Below, piece after piece: positions 1 to 11,930 of a stretch of DNA of 64,000 nucleotides. Source of the stretch: Prionace glauca (lineage: Eukaryota; Chordata; Chondrichthyes; Carcharhiniformes; Carcharhinidae). The translations under genes and the position numbers were made by a program. How positions within the stretch are numbered: the first letter of the stretch is position 1; every line of letters starts with the position of its first letter. The stretch spans positions 35,225,609-35,289,608 of the forward strand of contig CM075760.1 of the NCBI GenBank assembly GCA_037974335.1, given 5' to 3'. A model generated the notes under the pieces. That model had not been told where the DNA came from. It did no database searches and saw nothing but the letters and a program-made list of their open reading frames with translations.

Positions 1-158
1 ATGCAGAGTAAAAGAGAAAAATATCAACACATGTAGCATTAGATTTCCAGGAACGTCCTGAGGCTCTGATCCTTATTTAAAACAGTCTCCTATAACCCTC
101 CATCCTTATTTTGCTCATGTGTCTATCTAAATAAACCTTAAACAAGTCCAGCGTGCCT
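1..158 (-). mobile_element. CR1-A LINE, left arm, 3' UTR part
   Basis: On the minus strand this matches right-arm 55,669-55,826, just after the end of the CR1 reading frame. It is the outermost part of CR1-A in the left arm and continues off the window. A SINE at 159-520 separates it from the coding part. Confidence 0.8.
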
Positions 159-520
159 GGGGCGGCACGGTAGCACAGTGGTTAGCACTGCTGCTTCACA
201 GCTCCAGGGTCCTGGGTTCGATTCCTGGCTTGGGTCACTGCCTGTGTGGAGTTTGCACATTCTCCTCGTGTCTGCGTGGGTTTTCTCCGGGTGCTCCGGT
301 TTCCTCCCACAGTCCAAAGATGTGCGGGTTAGGTTCATTGGCTATGCTAAAATTGCCCCTTAGTATCCTGGGATGTGTAGGTTAGAGGGATTAGCAGGTA
401 AATGTGTAGGGATATGGGGATAGGGTCTGGGTGGGATTGTGTTCGGTGCAGACTCGATGGGCCGAAGGGCCTGTTTCTGCACTGTAGGGTTCTATGTCTA
501 AGGTAGGGTTCTATGTTCTA
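159..520 (+). mobile_element. tRNA-derived SINE, left arm only, in CR1-A
   Basis: It starts with the GGCACGGTAGCACAGTGG head, followed by a B-box-like GGTTCGATTCC, the body motif GTTTTCTCCGGGTGCTCCGG and a tail ending in repeated GGGTTCTATG. TGCCT flanks it at 154-158 and 521-525, a 5-bp target-site duplication. The right arm at about 55,660 is uninterrupted, so the SINE landed after the arms were duplicated. Confidence 0.92.
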
Positions 521-693
521 TGCCTCCACCACCTTACTTGGCAGTGCATTCCATACCCCCACGACCCACTGTGTGCAAAACCTCCCTCTAGCATCCACAT
601 TATACCTCTCCCCCCTCACCTTAAGCCTATGGCCCCTCGTGATATTTGTCTCCAATCAAGGAAAAAGCCTGCCACTGTTTACTCTACCTATAC
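521..693 (-). mobile_element. CR1-A LINE, left arm, ORF2 C-terminal piece
   Basis: The minus strand matches right-arm 55,500-55,665, the tail of the CR1 reverse-transcriptase ORF (the FFTQRVVxxWNALP region, degraded here). It connects to 2,351 across inserted LINE copy B, sharing the TATAC target duplication at 689-693. Confidence 0.8.
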
Positions 694-2350
694 AAAGAAC
701 AAAAGAACAAAGAACAACACAGCACGGGAAACAGGCCCTTAGGCCCAACGAGCCCGCGCCGCCGTCCCATGGTCAGTGACCTATTCATGATTTTAGTCTA
801 TGCCTAATGTGTGAGGATCAGGGAGGTCCTATATAAGGACAATTTGTTACCCAATCAATCAGCCTAAAAGCACATTTTTGGGATGTGGGAGGAAACCGGA
901 GTACCCGGAGGAAACCCACGCAACCATGGGGAGAACGCGCAAACTCCCACGGACACAAGCCCAAATCCATGTGTCCGCACAGCAACAGAGATAGCCTCTG
1001 AGCTGTCATGATGCCCTCGAGATGGTCCAGTTTACGCACACCAACGACAAGAAGCAGTAGGCAACTCCCGAAGCAATATCCAAGAGCAGCCCACCACAAC
1101 CTGCCGCCCGCATGCCCCTTGCTGGACTTAAATGCCTGTGGATAAAAAATTCATTATTAAAAGACTCTATATCCCTGAGGCTGAAACTGAACCCTAAGCC
1201 TACAATGTTTAGTAAGGCCTGCTATATCCCCCTATATGTAGACCGCTCATGTGGCTGTCCAAGTGACTCTTGAACAACTCTAGCGTGCCTGCTTCCACCA
1301 ACTTACTCGGCAGTGCATTCCACATCCCCACTACCCTTTGTGTGAAAAACTGCCCTCTAATATTAGTCTTATATCTAGCCCCCCTCACCCTAAGCCCGTG
1401 ACCCCTCGTTCTATCCATTTCTAATAGCGGAAAAAGCTTACCACCATTTACTCTATCTATCCCCTTCATAATCTTATAAACCTCTATTAGATCCCCCCTC
1501 AGCCGACGTCTCTCAAGGGAAAACAGCCCAAGTGCGTTCAATCTCTCCTCGTAAGACAGCCCTTCCATACCAGGCAACATCCTGGTAAATCTCCTCTGCA
1601 CTCTCTCCAGGATCTCTACATCCTTCCGGTAGTACGGCGACCAGAACTGGACGCAGTACTCCAGGTGAGGCCTAACCAACGTTCTATACAACTGCAACAT
1701 CAGACTCCTACTCTTATATTCTATACCCCTTCCTATGAAGGCCAACATGCCATACGCTTTCCTCATCATATTCTGCACCTGCACCGACACCTTCAGGGAC
1801 TTGTGTACCTGCACCCCCAGTCTCTCTGCGTATCTATACTCCGGATAGTTCTACCTTTTATTGTATAACTCCCCTCCACATTATTCCGGCCAAAGTGCAT
1901 CACCTCGCATTTCTCCAGATTAAATTCCATTTGCCATCTATCTGCCCAATCTACCAGCCTGTCTATGTCCTGTTGCATTGCCAGGCACTGCTCCTCAGTA
2001 CCCACCAATCCAACCATCTTAGTGTCATCAGCAAATTTGCTGATCACACATCCTACCCCCTCTCCCAAGTCATTAATATATACTACAAATAGTAGAGGTC
2101 CAAGTACCGAGCCCTGCGGCACCCCACTGGTGACAGACCTCCAATTGGAAAAGAAGCCTTCCACTATTACCCGCTGTCTCCTCCTCCCAAGCCAGTTCTC
2201 CACCCATCTACATACCTGGCCTTGTATCCCATGAGCCTTCAGCTTTTCTATCAGCCTACCATGAGGGACCTTGTCAAACGCCTTACTGAAATCCATATAG
2301 ACAACATCAACGGCTTGTCCTTCGTCAACCGTTTTTGTCACCTCTTCAAT
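694..2350 (-). mobile_element. 5'-truncated CR1-type LINE (copy B), left arm only
   Basis: Minus-strand frames at 2395-1793 and 1814-1209 carry RT signatures: VVYMDFSKAFDKVPHG, GVPQGSVLGP, FADDTKM and a CR1 C-terminal part (LEYCVQFWSPYYRKDVEILE, FFTQRVVGMWNALP). A 3' UTR of about 500 bp follows and ends in a TTGTTCTTTG-like tail near 700. TATAC at 689-693 and 2351-2355 is the target duplication. The element lacks its endonuclease half and needs at least one frame change, so it is dead. Its 3' UTR (about 820-960) carries the same CCTCCGG/CTCCGG block as the SINEs. The right arm has no copy here. Confidence 0.9.
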
Positions 2351-4072
2351 TATACCCTTCATTATTTTATGCACCTCTATTAAATCCACGCTCAATCTCT
2401 GTCTTTCTAAGGAAACAGCACCAGTTTACTCAATCTTTCCTCATAACCCAGTCCTTCCATACCAGGCAGCATCCTGGTAAACCTCCTCTGCACTCTCTCC
2501 AGGGTCTCCACGTCCTTCCGGTAGTAATGTGACCAGAACTGGACGCAGTACTCCAAATGCAGTCCAACCAACGTTCTGTACAACTGTAGCATTAGACGCC
2601 AGCTCTTGTACTCTATATCCCTTCCTATAAAGGCTAGCATATCATAAACTTTCTTCGCAACCTTCTCCACCTGTGTTGCCACCTTCAAAGACTTGTGAAC
2701 TTGCACTCCCAGCTTCTTCTGCATTTCTATACTCTTAATAGGTCTACCCTTTATCATACAACTCCCCTCGACATTATTCCTTCCAAAATGCATCACCTCG
2801 CAGTTATCAGGATTAAATTCCACCTGCCATTTATCTGCCCAATATAACAGCCTACCTATATCCTGCTGTGTTGCCAGACACTGCTCCTCACTGGCCGCCA
2901 ATCTAGCCATATTTGTGTCATCTGCAAACTTGCTGATCACACCACATATGCCCTCTTCCAAATTTTTTATATATATTAAGAATAGAAGAGGTCCCAGTAC
3001 TGAGCCCTGCAGCACACCACCAGTGACAGGCCTCCAGCGAGAAAAGGACCCTTCCACTGCTACTCTCTGTCTCCTGTTAACTATCCAGTTTTCAATCCAT
3101 CTAGATACTTGTGCCTGTATCCCATGAGCCTTAACCTGTTCAACCAACCCACCATGAGCGACTTTGTCAAACGCCTTACTGAAATCCATATAGACGACAT
3201 CAACGGCTCTCCCATCATCAACGGTTTTTGTCACCTCCTCAAAAAATTCCACGAGATTCGTAAGGCAAGACCTCCCCTTAACAAAGCCATGCTGCTTATC
3301 CCTCATCACATCGCAATGCTCCAAATGTTTATACATCCTACCCCTTAGAATTTTTTCCAACAACTTTCCTACCACTGACGTCAAAATCACTGGCCTATAA
3401 TTACCAGGGTATCCCTACTGCCCTTTTTAAACAGCAGTACCACATTATCTACCCTCCAGCCCTCTGGGGCCTCACCTGCGTCCAAAGAAGAGACAAAGAT
3501 TTGCGTCAGCGGCCCAACAATTTCATCTCTCCCCTCCCTAAGCAGCCTGGGATAAATGCCATCTGGCCCCGGAGCTTTATCAGTCCTTATGCTGCCTAAA
3601 AACCATAGCACTTCCTCCCTTGTAATGGATATTTCTTTCAACTGGTCTACAGCTCCCTCCAAGACAGTACAAGACACCAAGCCCCTCTCCTTCGTGAATA
3701 CCGACGCAAAGTATTCATTTAGGATCTCCCCCATTCCCTCAGACTCTATGCACAGTTCCCCTCCTCTGTCCCGAAGAGGACCGATTTTCCCTCTAACCAC
3801 CCTATTGTTCCTAATGTAAGAGTAAAATGCCTTTGGATTTTCCTTAATCCTATCCGCCAAAGTCATTTCATGCCCCCCTTTCGCCCTTCTAACTCCCCGT
3901 TCGAGCTCCCTCATACTCTCTCTGTATTCTTCCAGTGCTCTCTCCGTTCCCAGTTGCTTAGACCTAACATACGCCTCTCTCTTCTTCCTGACCAAGTCCT
4001 CAATATCCCCTGTAATCCACAGCTCTCCAATCCTACCTTTTCCATCCTTCCTCTTTACCGGCACATGACTTT
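2351..4072 (-). mobile_element. CR1-A LINE, left arm, linker and RT domain
   Basis: Minus-strand frames 4064-3387 and 3390-2407 encode the region between endonuclease and RT (KAPGPDGIYPRLL, WRVDNVVLLFKKGSRD) and then RT fingers and palm (KQHGFVKGRSCLTNLVEF, VVYMDFSKAFDKVAHGG, GVLQGSVLGPLLF, FADDTNMA). The right-arm partner is 51,843-53,026 plus 54,306-54,649. The RT GVPQG motif reads GVLQG here. Frame breaks show it is inactive. It predates the palindrome because both arms hold it at the same place. Confidence 0.92.
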
Positions 4073-5157
4073 AAGAACATAAGAAATAAGAGCAGCAGTA
4101 GGCCATCTAGCCCTTCGAGCCTGCCCAGCCATTCAATAAGATCATGGCTGATCTGCCGTGGCTCATTTCCACATTCCCGCCCTCTCCCCATAACCCTTAA
4201 TCCCCTCTCTTATCAAAAACCCATCAACCCGCGTCTTAAAAATACTTAACAAGGTAGCCTCCACCACTTCAACAGGCAGAGAATTCCAGAGATTCACCAC
4301 CCTCTGAGTGAAGAAGTTCCTCCTCAACTCCGTTCTAAAGCGCCCCCCCTTTATCTTGAGGCTGTGCCCCCTAGTCCTATTATCCTTTCTGAGCAGAACG
4401 AGTCTCTCCACCTCTATCCTATCCATCCCATTCATCATCTTATAAGTCTCAATGAGATCGCCCCTCATTCTTCTAAACTCTAACGAGTACAAGCCTAGTT
4501 TAGTCAGCCTCTCCGCATAGCTCAACCCCCTCACCTCCGGCGTCAGCCGAGTAAACCTCCTCTGCACTCCCTCCAAGGCCAAAATATCCTTCCATAAGTA
4601 TGGCGCCCAAAACTGCACAGTACTCCAGCCTCACCAACGCTCTATACAGCCGCAGCAAGACCTCCCTACTTTTGTATTCAATCCCCCTCGCTATGAAGGC
4701 CAGCATCCCATTCGCCTTCCTGATCACCTGCTACACCTGAAAGCTGGGTTTTTGCGACTCATGCACAAGGACCCCGAGGTCCCTCTGCACCGTCGCCTGC
4801 TGCAGTTTTTCGCCACGTAAGTGATAATCCTTCCTACCATTATTCCTACCAAAGTGGACCACCTCGCACTTGCCAACATTAAATTCCATTTGCCATTTCC
4901 TGGCCTATTCGCCCAGCCTATCTAGATCCTTCTGCAGACTCTCCACACCCTCCGCGCAATTTGCCTTTCCTCCAATCTTGGTGTCATCAGCAAATTTCGG
5001 CACCATACACTCCGTTCCCTCCTCCAGATCATCTATATAAATGGTAAAAAGCTGAGGCCCCAGCACCGACACCTGAGGCACTCCACTAGTCACCATCCGC
5101 CAATCCGAAAAGCATCCATTGACTCCCACTCTCTGCCTCCTATTTGACAACCAACCA
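4073..5157 (-). mobile_element. Second-family CR1 LINE, left arm only, 5'-truncated
   Basis: Minus-strand fragments include [46 protein letters not shown] and FFTQRVVNLWNSLPVEVVE, matching the CR1 at 53,027-54,305 and ending in a TTCTTATGTTCTTA-type tail. ACTTT repeats at 4068-4072 and 5158-5162. The right arm at this site (about 51,897) is intact, so the insertion followed the duplication. Several frame breaks are present. Confidence 0.9.
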
Positions 5158-5218
5158 ACTTTCCTGCAACCTTTTCAGTTTTCCCTTGAAAGCCTCCCAC
5201 TTGCCTACCGTGGACATG
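5158..5218 (-). mobile_element. CR1-A LINE, left arm, 5' end of surviving copy
   Basis: The minus strand matches right-arm 51,840-51,900, the first bases recognisable as CR1-A. The upstream edge is shared by both arms, so the element was already 5'-truncated before duplication. Confidence 0.65.
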
Positions 5219-5640
5219 TGATTACTGTGATTCTAACTTTTGTATTGGAAATGGAAGGATGCCGGTTTTAATTGTGATGTTGATTTGTAAACTATATGAC
5301 ATTTATCAGACAACACACAAAGACGCACACACATATATTCTGTCGTTCCCATTCTTCCCCACAAATTGTTTCCCTTTCACACACACACACACACATTTTC
5401 TTTCAACTTAAAACTACATCTTGGCTTCCTGGGAGTCTTCAGAGACCCAACTAAATTTCAAATGGAATGAGGAACATTTTCCCTAACGCCATGTTTGCTG
5501 AGCTGGACATTAAAGGTCCCGTGGTCTCCAACAGCTCCCTGGGCAACACCCCTCCTTTTAACCAAAATCAACAAAAATACATTCCCATGGACTGAGCCAT
5601 TTTCATCTGATGCTGCCCTGGCAACATCGGGACATAGCCA
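5219..5640. other. No gene seen
   Basis: Shared with right-arm 51,371-51,840. It holds a short (CA)n at about 5380-5397 and otherwise nothing recognisable. A minus-strand open frame (5458-5736) is partly kept in the right arm, but it runs into LINE-tail sequence and has no family signature. Confidence 0.5.
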
Positions 5641-6440
5641 CAGGAGTAGGCCACTCAGCTCCTCGAACTGGCCCCACCATTTAATAAGATCATGGCTGAT
5701 CTGTGGCTGAATCCATTTTGGCTTCGCCAAGTCCATATCTCTTGATACACCTGTTCAATTAAAGAAGACCTCAGACTACTATCTAACAATTGTATCAGCT
5801 CCCACCGGCAATTGCCGAAGAGAATTCCAATCATTCACCTCTCTCGACATGTACTAATGTTTTCTATCAACTCTCCTGAAAGACCTTTCCCTATTTTTTT
5901 CAACTATGGCCTTTTAACGTCGAACCTTCAACTAATGGAAACAATCCTTCCCTATAGGTAATTCATAGGTTTCTATCAGAACAGCCCTCAACCTTCTGAA
6001 TTCAAGAGAAAAATGTCTAAATTCGTCTGATCTCTCCGTGCAACTTGCGTTGAACTCCGTCCAGAGTCAACATTTTTCCAAAGATATGTTGCCCATACTT
6101 GCTCACAGTGCTCTAATTGGGATGGAACAAGGATTGTGCACAATTGGAGCACAACATCTGCCTCCGTATCCCCCAGTCCTTTGGATATGAAGGGAGGCAT
6201 TCCATTGGTCTTAATGGTTATTTTCTGCAGCAGATCGTGACATTTTAAGAAACTATGTGCCGAACCCCAAATCCTGTTTGGCATCCACTAAATTTAGCGT
6301 TGTCCCTTCTAAAAATTATATCTTGATCTATCATTTGGATATTTGACTCTTTGTCCCATTATCTAAGCCCTTAATGAATATTGTAAATAATTGAGGCCCC
6401 AGACAGATTCCTGCCGTACACCACTTCATCTGCATAATTC
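5640..6440 (-). mobile_element. Ancient CR1-like LINE C-terminal relic, left arm
   Basis: The minus strand reads NGMPPFISKGLGDTEADVVL then LEHCEQVWATYLWKNVDS, a worn version of the CR1 'LEYCVQFWAPYLRKDV' region, followed near 5,640-5,710 by the CR1 3' tail (GGAGTAGGCC, AAGATCATGGCTGATCTGTG in reverse). It has many breaks. Mirror copy at 50,240-51,010 plus 51,366-51,420. Confidence 0.75.
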
Positions 6441-6940
6441 AGCAACGGACAGGTACAATTCATTGCACCTTAAATTTTGGCACCTTGCAGAAGAGGATGT
6501 GATATTACATTAATGGATGTGAATTCTTGTTCCATTGATACCATAGATCATACCTGACAATGAAATTTTCACACTAACTGTAATTACAAAGTTTTGCCAG
6601 CAGATGGAAATAAATCTTGGTGGGTTACATTACATGAAGCATGGACTGCAGCAATACACTGGACACTGCATCTGTTCATTTTGAATTGGCCTCCATATGT
6701 ATATATGTTAGAATGGACCCCGTCCATGATTATAATATATTATAACATATAGCACGCTGTTTAAACTGGTATTGCACCAGTACATATCAATGTATACATC
6801 ACACAATCACCTTGATCCGAATTTTTCCAGGTAGGATCTAACTTTGCACTTCTGCCACGTACAGTTCTGAATGGTGGTGGACATTAAAGAAATTAACCGC
6901 AGCAGGAGCCTCAAATAAAACCTCAATTCTTAGCGATGTG
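6441..6940. other. No feature recognised
   Basis: About 500 bp of AT-rich sequence mirrored at 49,803-50,240. No open frame, RNA or repeat that I recognise. In the right arm a CR1 tail (49,460-49,802) interrupts the matching position near 6,890. Confidence 0.5.
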
Positions 6941-7987
6941 AGAGTTCAGCAAATGGGGAAGATCAAAACTGAAACAATTGCTACAATCTTCCGCCAGAAG
7001 TGCCGAGAGGATTTTCCATCTCGGCCTCCACCTGAGGTCCCCAGCATCACAGATGCCAGTTTCCAAGCAGCTCAATGCCTTTCACAGGATAAGATTGGAA
7101 CAGGAGTTGGCCATTCGAGCCCGGGAGCCCGCTCCACCATGCAATATGATCATGATTGATCTGTGGCCTAACCCTGTGCTGAAGAGGTTGGACACTGCAA
7201 GGATTATTGGTCCTGACAATATTTCAGCAATAATAATGATGATTTGTGCTCTGAAGCGAGCTGTGCACCGGCCAATCTATTAAAGTATAGCTACATCACT
7301 ATCACATACCCAACAGTGTGGAAAATTAGCAGGTATGTTCTATCGCAAAAGGAAGGGCAAATACATCCCCGCCAATTATCGCCCAATGCGATCTCACTCG
7401 ATCAAAATAATAGAAAGTATCGAGGATCAACCGATCAGTAATAATAATAATAACAATAATAATAATAATAATAATAATAATCTACTCAATGAAGCTCAGT
7501 CTGGGTTCCACTCGGAGCATTCGGTTCCAGAAATCATTTAAACTTAGTCCAAATATAGTGGAAATAGCTGTTTTAATGAGGTGAGAGTGCCCACCCTCCA
7601 CATCAACACAACACTTGACCGATGATGGCATCAAGAACCCTGAGCCAATCTGCAGTCAATGGGGATCCGGGGGTAAACATTCCACTGGCTTCAGTCACAC
7701 CGAGTACAGAGTAAGGTGGTTGGGGTTGTTGAAAGCCAATCAGCTCCCAGGGTATTGCTGCAGGAACTCCTCAGGATAGTGTGGCCTAATCTTCACCCTT
7801 CATTAGAAGGTCAGAAGTAGGATGTTCACTCATGATTGCACACTGTTCAGCACATTCGCGACTCCTCAGATACTGGAGTCCGTGTCCATATGCAGCAAGA
7901 CTTCGAACACATTCAGGCTTTGGTTGAGGAGGGGAGAGTAACATTTACGCCACACAGTGTCAGGCAATGACCTTCTTCAAGGAAGAG
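6940..7987 (+). mobile_element. Degenerate LINE of the 'FDRVWHQG' type, left arm
   Basis: Plus-strand scraps such as IFRQKCREDFPSRPPPEVPS, ARIIGPDNIS, YPTVWKISR, KGKYIPANYRPM and NEAQSGFHSEHS follow the order of a LINE RT I remember from shark genomes. Later DNA matches its palm and thumb region (NYRP, then a worn copy of the FDRVWHQG motif near 7,620, then MQQD near 7,890). It is heavily broken. A CR1-type 3' tail of about 90 bp (near 7,090-7,178) and a (TAA)n run interrupt it. Family assignment beyond non-LTR is uncertain. Mirror copy at 48,390-49,440. Confidence 0.75.
7438..7482 (+). repeat. (TAA)n microsatellite
   Basis: About 14 AAT/TAA units with one interruption, inside the dead LINE. 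The right-arm partner (48,897-48,916) has about 6 units, so the tract length differs between arms. Confidence 0.95.
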
Positions 7988-8225
7988 AGATTCCTGGCAT
8001 GGGTCACTGTCTGTACGGAGTCTGCACGTTCTCCCCGTGTCTATATGGGTTTCTTCCGGGTGCTCCGTTTTCCTCCCATAGTCCAAAAGACGCCCTGGTT
8101 AGGGTGCATTGGGCCGTGCTAAATTCTCCCTCAGTGTAACCCGAACAGATGCTGGAATGTGGCGACTCGGGAATTTTCATAGTAACTTCATTGCAGTGTT
8201 AACATAAATTTATTTGTGACGAATG
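7988..8225 (+). mobile_element. SINE without its head, left arm
   Basis: It has the SINE body (GTCACTGTCTGTACGGAGTC, TTTCTTCCGGGTGCTCCG) followed by a tail unlike the 159-520 SINE: GAATGTGGCGACTCGGGAAT, then TAACTTCATTGCAGTGTTAA. This tail type recurs alone at 9,285-9,360. It lies against the 3' part of the LINE at 6,940-7,987. Mirror at 48,128-48,392. Confidence 0.8.
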
Positions 8226-8234
8226 AACACATTT

Positions 8235-9270
8235 AACATTTGGGGCCCTGTGGTACCCCACTGTTAGCTGATCGCCACTCGGAAGAAGACCCATTTATTT
8301 CCACTCTCTGTTTCTTATCTGTCAATGAATTCTATACCGAGGCCAACATATCACTCCCCATCTCACGTGCTTTCATTGGGCCTACCAATATTTTATGAAG
8401 AGCCTTCTGAAATATCTTCTGAAAGTGCAAATACACCACGTAAACTGGTTGCATCCCTCCCCCTCCCTAACCGAAAGAACCCCACTTCCCCCATCCCCAC
8501 CTATTATTTACACCCTTAAAAAATGCAAGTAGTTTTGTTAAGATAAACATGTCTTTCTTAAGCCCATACTGGTTTCATCAAACTCCGTCCACGCTTTCCA
8601 AATATTTTCCTATCATGGATTTGATAACAATCTCTAACTGATGCTGAAATCAGTCTGTAATTTATCGGTTTTATTCTCCCTTTCTCTATATATATCGGGG
8701 TTACATTTGTCACCCTCTAACCTGTAGGAACTGTTTCGGCCTGTATAGAATTTTAGAAGATGGGCAGCAATGTATCCAACATTTCCTGGGCCATTTCCTT
8801 CCATATTCTGGGATTACCAGGCCCCAGTGACCAACCAGAATTTCACCCTATTATTTTCCCCAGAATGATTTTACTGATACTGGTTTCCCTCAATACCGTC
8901 TTACAACTACCCCCTTGGTTCCCGAACATTTCTGGGATGAATCTTGTGTGAAGGTAGTGTCAAACTTAGAGTTCTATTCATTCAATATTTCTTTAATCCC
9001 CAATATACATTCCCTGGATTCGGGCTCTAAGGAATTTACATTTAACTTAACCAATCCTTCTCTCTTCAGATATTGATATAAACGGTTCTAATAAATTTTT
9101 ATGTTCCCTGCAATTTTACTCCCATTCTCTATTTCCCCCTCGATTATTTGGACTTTTTTTTGTTGAATTTTAAATCGCTCTGAAACCTCAGGCTTGTTTC
9201 TTCTTCTGGTAATTTTATCTATCTTTTAATTAAGAAGTAACATTTCCTCCCCTGTAAGACATCCGAGAAA
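8235..9270 (-). mobile_element. Ancient LINE RT relic, left arm
   Basis: On the minus strand the order follows a non-LTR RT: GPGNPRIWKEMAQEMLDTL, a worn 'P-IY-KG--NYR-IS' stretch near 8,640-8,720, 'KPVWA' near 8,570, and at 8,240-8,290 a GVPQG-like 'GTTAGCTGATCGCCACTCGG' context. No frame longer than about 100 codons survives. Mirror at 47,100-48,125 plus. The LINE family cannot be fixed by eye. Confidence 0.6.
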
Positions 9271-9284
9271 AAGATGAGCTTTGA

Positions 9285-9500
9285 CCATATATGATTTTCA
9301 CAGTAACTTCATTACAGTGTGAATGTAAACCTATATGTGACGAAGAAATAAACTTCAAACCTTTAAATACACACGATGTCTTTATCAATAAACTGAGCTG
9401 AAATTCCCCAGCTACCCGGGTGGAACTGGAACTCCTGTCCCAAGCTTCTGGAATACTAGCTTAATAATGATATTGCTATACTACCCCCGAGACTGAAATA
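9285..9500. mobile_element. SINE scraps: tail (+) and tRNA-like head (-), left arm
   Basis: Bases 9,285-9,360 repeat the TAACTTCATTACAGTGTGAA tail of the 7,988 SINE. Bases 9,400-9,495 look like a reversed tRNA-derived head (GGTGGAACTGGAACTCCTGT, then ACTAGCTTAATAATGATATT). Both parts are mirrored at 46,880-47,095. Confidence 0.55.
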
Positions 9501-9679
9501 TCATCACATTTATTAATGGAATAATTGAACATTCAGTACTGGGTCACAGGTTGGATCGCGAGGTATCTTGTGGGAATTTAATACATTACCATTTGACTCA
9601 GAAATTATGTTGTTTCCTTTCTGAACTGATCACAGATGTGTTTTGGCATGATGACATTTACCTCAGTGTGCCTAAAGTC

Positions 9680-10700
9680 TGAGATCTATGTCCAATATTA
9701 CACTATACATTTATAGCACGAATACATTACAAATTAATTTATGCGACATTAGGTTATTTCTCCGGTTATGTACACTGAGCCATCTCTCTATTTATGAGAC
9801 ATTAGTTCCTCTCAATTAGTATGAGAGTAGATCATCGATCTGATCCTATTACATCTGATCCTATCTCTGTTTATGTTACAGAGGATTTGTATATTTACAT
9901 ACATCTCTGCTAATTCAACACATGACCATGTATATGTTGTCTGGCATTTAACTGTCAGAAGCAAGTCTTCTCCTGGCCTTGAGTCTTATTCTGACAGAAT
10001 GACAGTGATTCATGGGAATCCATGTCAAAGTTCCATCAATTCATGAAATGACAAGGGGGAACAGGTGAGGTAGAGAAGGTCATATCGGGCTTGACGTTAA
10101 TCGTGTATAAGCTGCACTATCAGAACAGGTGAACACTTGGTTTGGTTCCCTTAGAACTGAGCAGTTTATGGGAGATTTAGTACAGACGCTCAAAGTGATG
10201 AATAGGAATGTTTTACTCATTAGAAAGAGACTGTTACTCACTGGCAAGAGGGCAGTATACAGAAGATTGATTACAATGCACTAGGATATGTCTCTTTATG
10301 TACTGAGTTTGACTCACTTGAATGATTATTGCAACAGATCTCATATTTGTTTACATTGCATAAAATGCCGCTTTATTTATTCTATTTGCGTTGTACCAGA
10401 GCCAGTCTTTAATTATATGACAGTAGTTCTTGTCTCTTTTTACACTACATTCGGTTATTTCTCTCGTTATGCCACCCTCGGCCATTTCTCTATTTGTGCT
10501 GCATTAGATCCTCTCAAATAATACGACAGTAGACCACGGATCTGTTCATATTTCATCAGATCTCATCTCCTTTTTATATTACATGGGATTTGTCTCTTTG
10601 AATGACACCAATATCTGTCTCTGTTAATCTAACATACGACCATGAATATGTTGCCTGCCGAGATATTATCAATTCCGATATAATATGGGTGTGCCTGTCT
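9680..10700 (+). repeat. Degenerate short tandem repeat, core TCTCTGTTTATATTACA
   Basis: Loosely repeated units of about 25-50 bases carry variants of TCTCTxTTTATxTTACA (for example near 9,880, 10,430, 10,485, 10,570 and 10,615). A LINE scrap at 10,135-10,275 divides the block. The same family occurs reversed at 17,925-18,960. No coding capacity. Mirror at 45,690-46,690. Confidence 0.55.
10135..10275 (+). mobile_element. LINE ORF2 C-terminal scrap, left arm
   Basis: Plus frame reads LRTEQFMGDLVQTLKVMN with flanking residues, like the non-LTR C-terminal 'LRAEQFMGDLVQTFKIMN' block. The mirror at 46,105-46,245 (minus) keeps the same phrase inside a 95-codon open frame (46,239-45,952). Confidence 0.6.
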
Positions 10701-11370
10701 GACACTAATCATTCTTGATTGGAACAGTAAGTTTAATGTTTACTAATTTCGATAAGTAGCTGCGAGAAATACCTAATTGCTCTGTTATTGTGTGAGTAAT
10801 ATTCAGTTTGAACAATTTCTCAGTGTTTCACTGGTATTCGGGGACAGGTCAATATCTGAATAATCGTACAGTGCTCATTACAATATCTTCAAACAACCAC
10901 CATTGTGATACATTTTATTAGTTGAATATTGCACTGCACTGTGTCAATTTGACACAGACTTTAGAGATAATGATTGACCTGTCTTATTTATAGCGCTCAA
11001 CAGATTCACTGACAGTGTGAGACAGAATTCTGTACTCGCAATATCGCCAGATGGCCTCCCACAGGCTAAATATCTATCCACTCATTAATTACTCATCTGT
11101 TTCAGAGATAAATAAAACGAAATAGCCGCAGACCGAGTGTTGACAGTTAGGTTATGTTTGAATATATATAGATGTATATTCTGTAATTTGTATTGTTACC
11201 TTCGAAATTATTTTTCACTTTCGGATGTCTTCATCTGCCTATGCCTAAGCTTTGTAATTCCCTCCCTAAGTCTCCTTATTTCACATTACTCGTCTAAGTC
11301 AATCCATAAAACTGTCCCTGTATTGGCCATCCTTTCAGTCACCTGTTCAAATATCTCGTTGGTCTAAAGC
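10701..11370. other. No feature recognised
   Basis: AT-rich, mirrored at about 45,000-45,690. Short open frames (for example 11,137-11,367) are hydrophobic and show no family signature. They are more likely chance frames. Confidence 0.5.
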
Positions 11371-11440
11371 AAGATGCTGTGAGTGCCTGAGATCCGAACA
11401 AAAAATGCTAGAAACGCTCAGTGGATCATTCATCATAAGT
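11371..11440 (-). mobile_element. Dispersed-repeat 3' end scrap
   Basis: In reverse it reads CTGAGCGTTTCTAGCATTTT then TTCGGATCTCAG, a worn form of the 'CCAGCATTTTCTGTTTTT...CAGATTCCAGCATC' tail also seen at 61,450-61,565. Mirror at 44,930-45,000. Confidence 0.55.
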
Positions 11441-11452
11441 GGAATGGTTTAC

Positions 11453-11504
11453 GGCTCTCTCTCTCTCTGTCTTTCTCTCTCCCCCCGCCACTGCCCCTGC
11501 CTCC

Positions 11505-11538
<34 letters not shown>

Positions 11539-11575
11539 GCCTCTGCCCCTGCCTCTCTCTCTCTCTCTCTCTCGC
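11453..11575 (+). repeat. (TC)n-rich low-complexity tract
   Basis: Runs of TCTC with CCCCCGCC(A/T)CTGCCCCTGCC inserts that repeat about every 70 bases. The right-arm partner (44,776-44,915) is rearranged in length. Open frames across it are composition artefacts. Confidence 0.9.
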
Positions 11576-11599
11576 ACACACATTTGTTGTAGACATGTA

Positions 11600-11930
11600 C
11601 AGCAATACACTGGGCCTTGTGTCTTCATTTACTGCATGCGACTTATTTGAATCATCATTGCAATAGACCTTATATTTGTTTATATTACATGACACGCCAT
11701 TCCATTTATTATTGTATGATGACATGCCGTGATAATTGCTACAAATCATCATTTCTGAGTTTTTGTTCAGCCAAGAGGCCATTTCTGTTACATTAGGCTC
11801 CATCTCAGATATGATTGTGTTAGGCTCTGTGTCATGCACTACTGAACACATCCGTGCCTTACTTTGTATTATATTGGACACTAATAATAAAGCCAACACT
11901 GTCTCAGTAACTGGTTTTATATAAAATGCG
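11600..11930 (+). repeat. Degenerate short tandem repeat, further block
   Basis: Contains TATATTTGTTTATATTACAT and related phrases (ATTACTTT..., GTTACATTAGGCTCCATCTC), matching the family at 9,680-10,700. Mirror at 44,430-44,760. Confidence 0.45.

Noticed and set aside
11426-11899. 157-codon minus frame rich in RE repeats
   Set aside because: It crosses the (TC)n tract and changes with tract length in the other arm.
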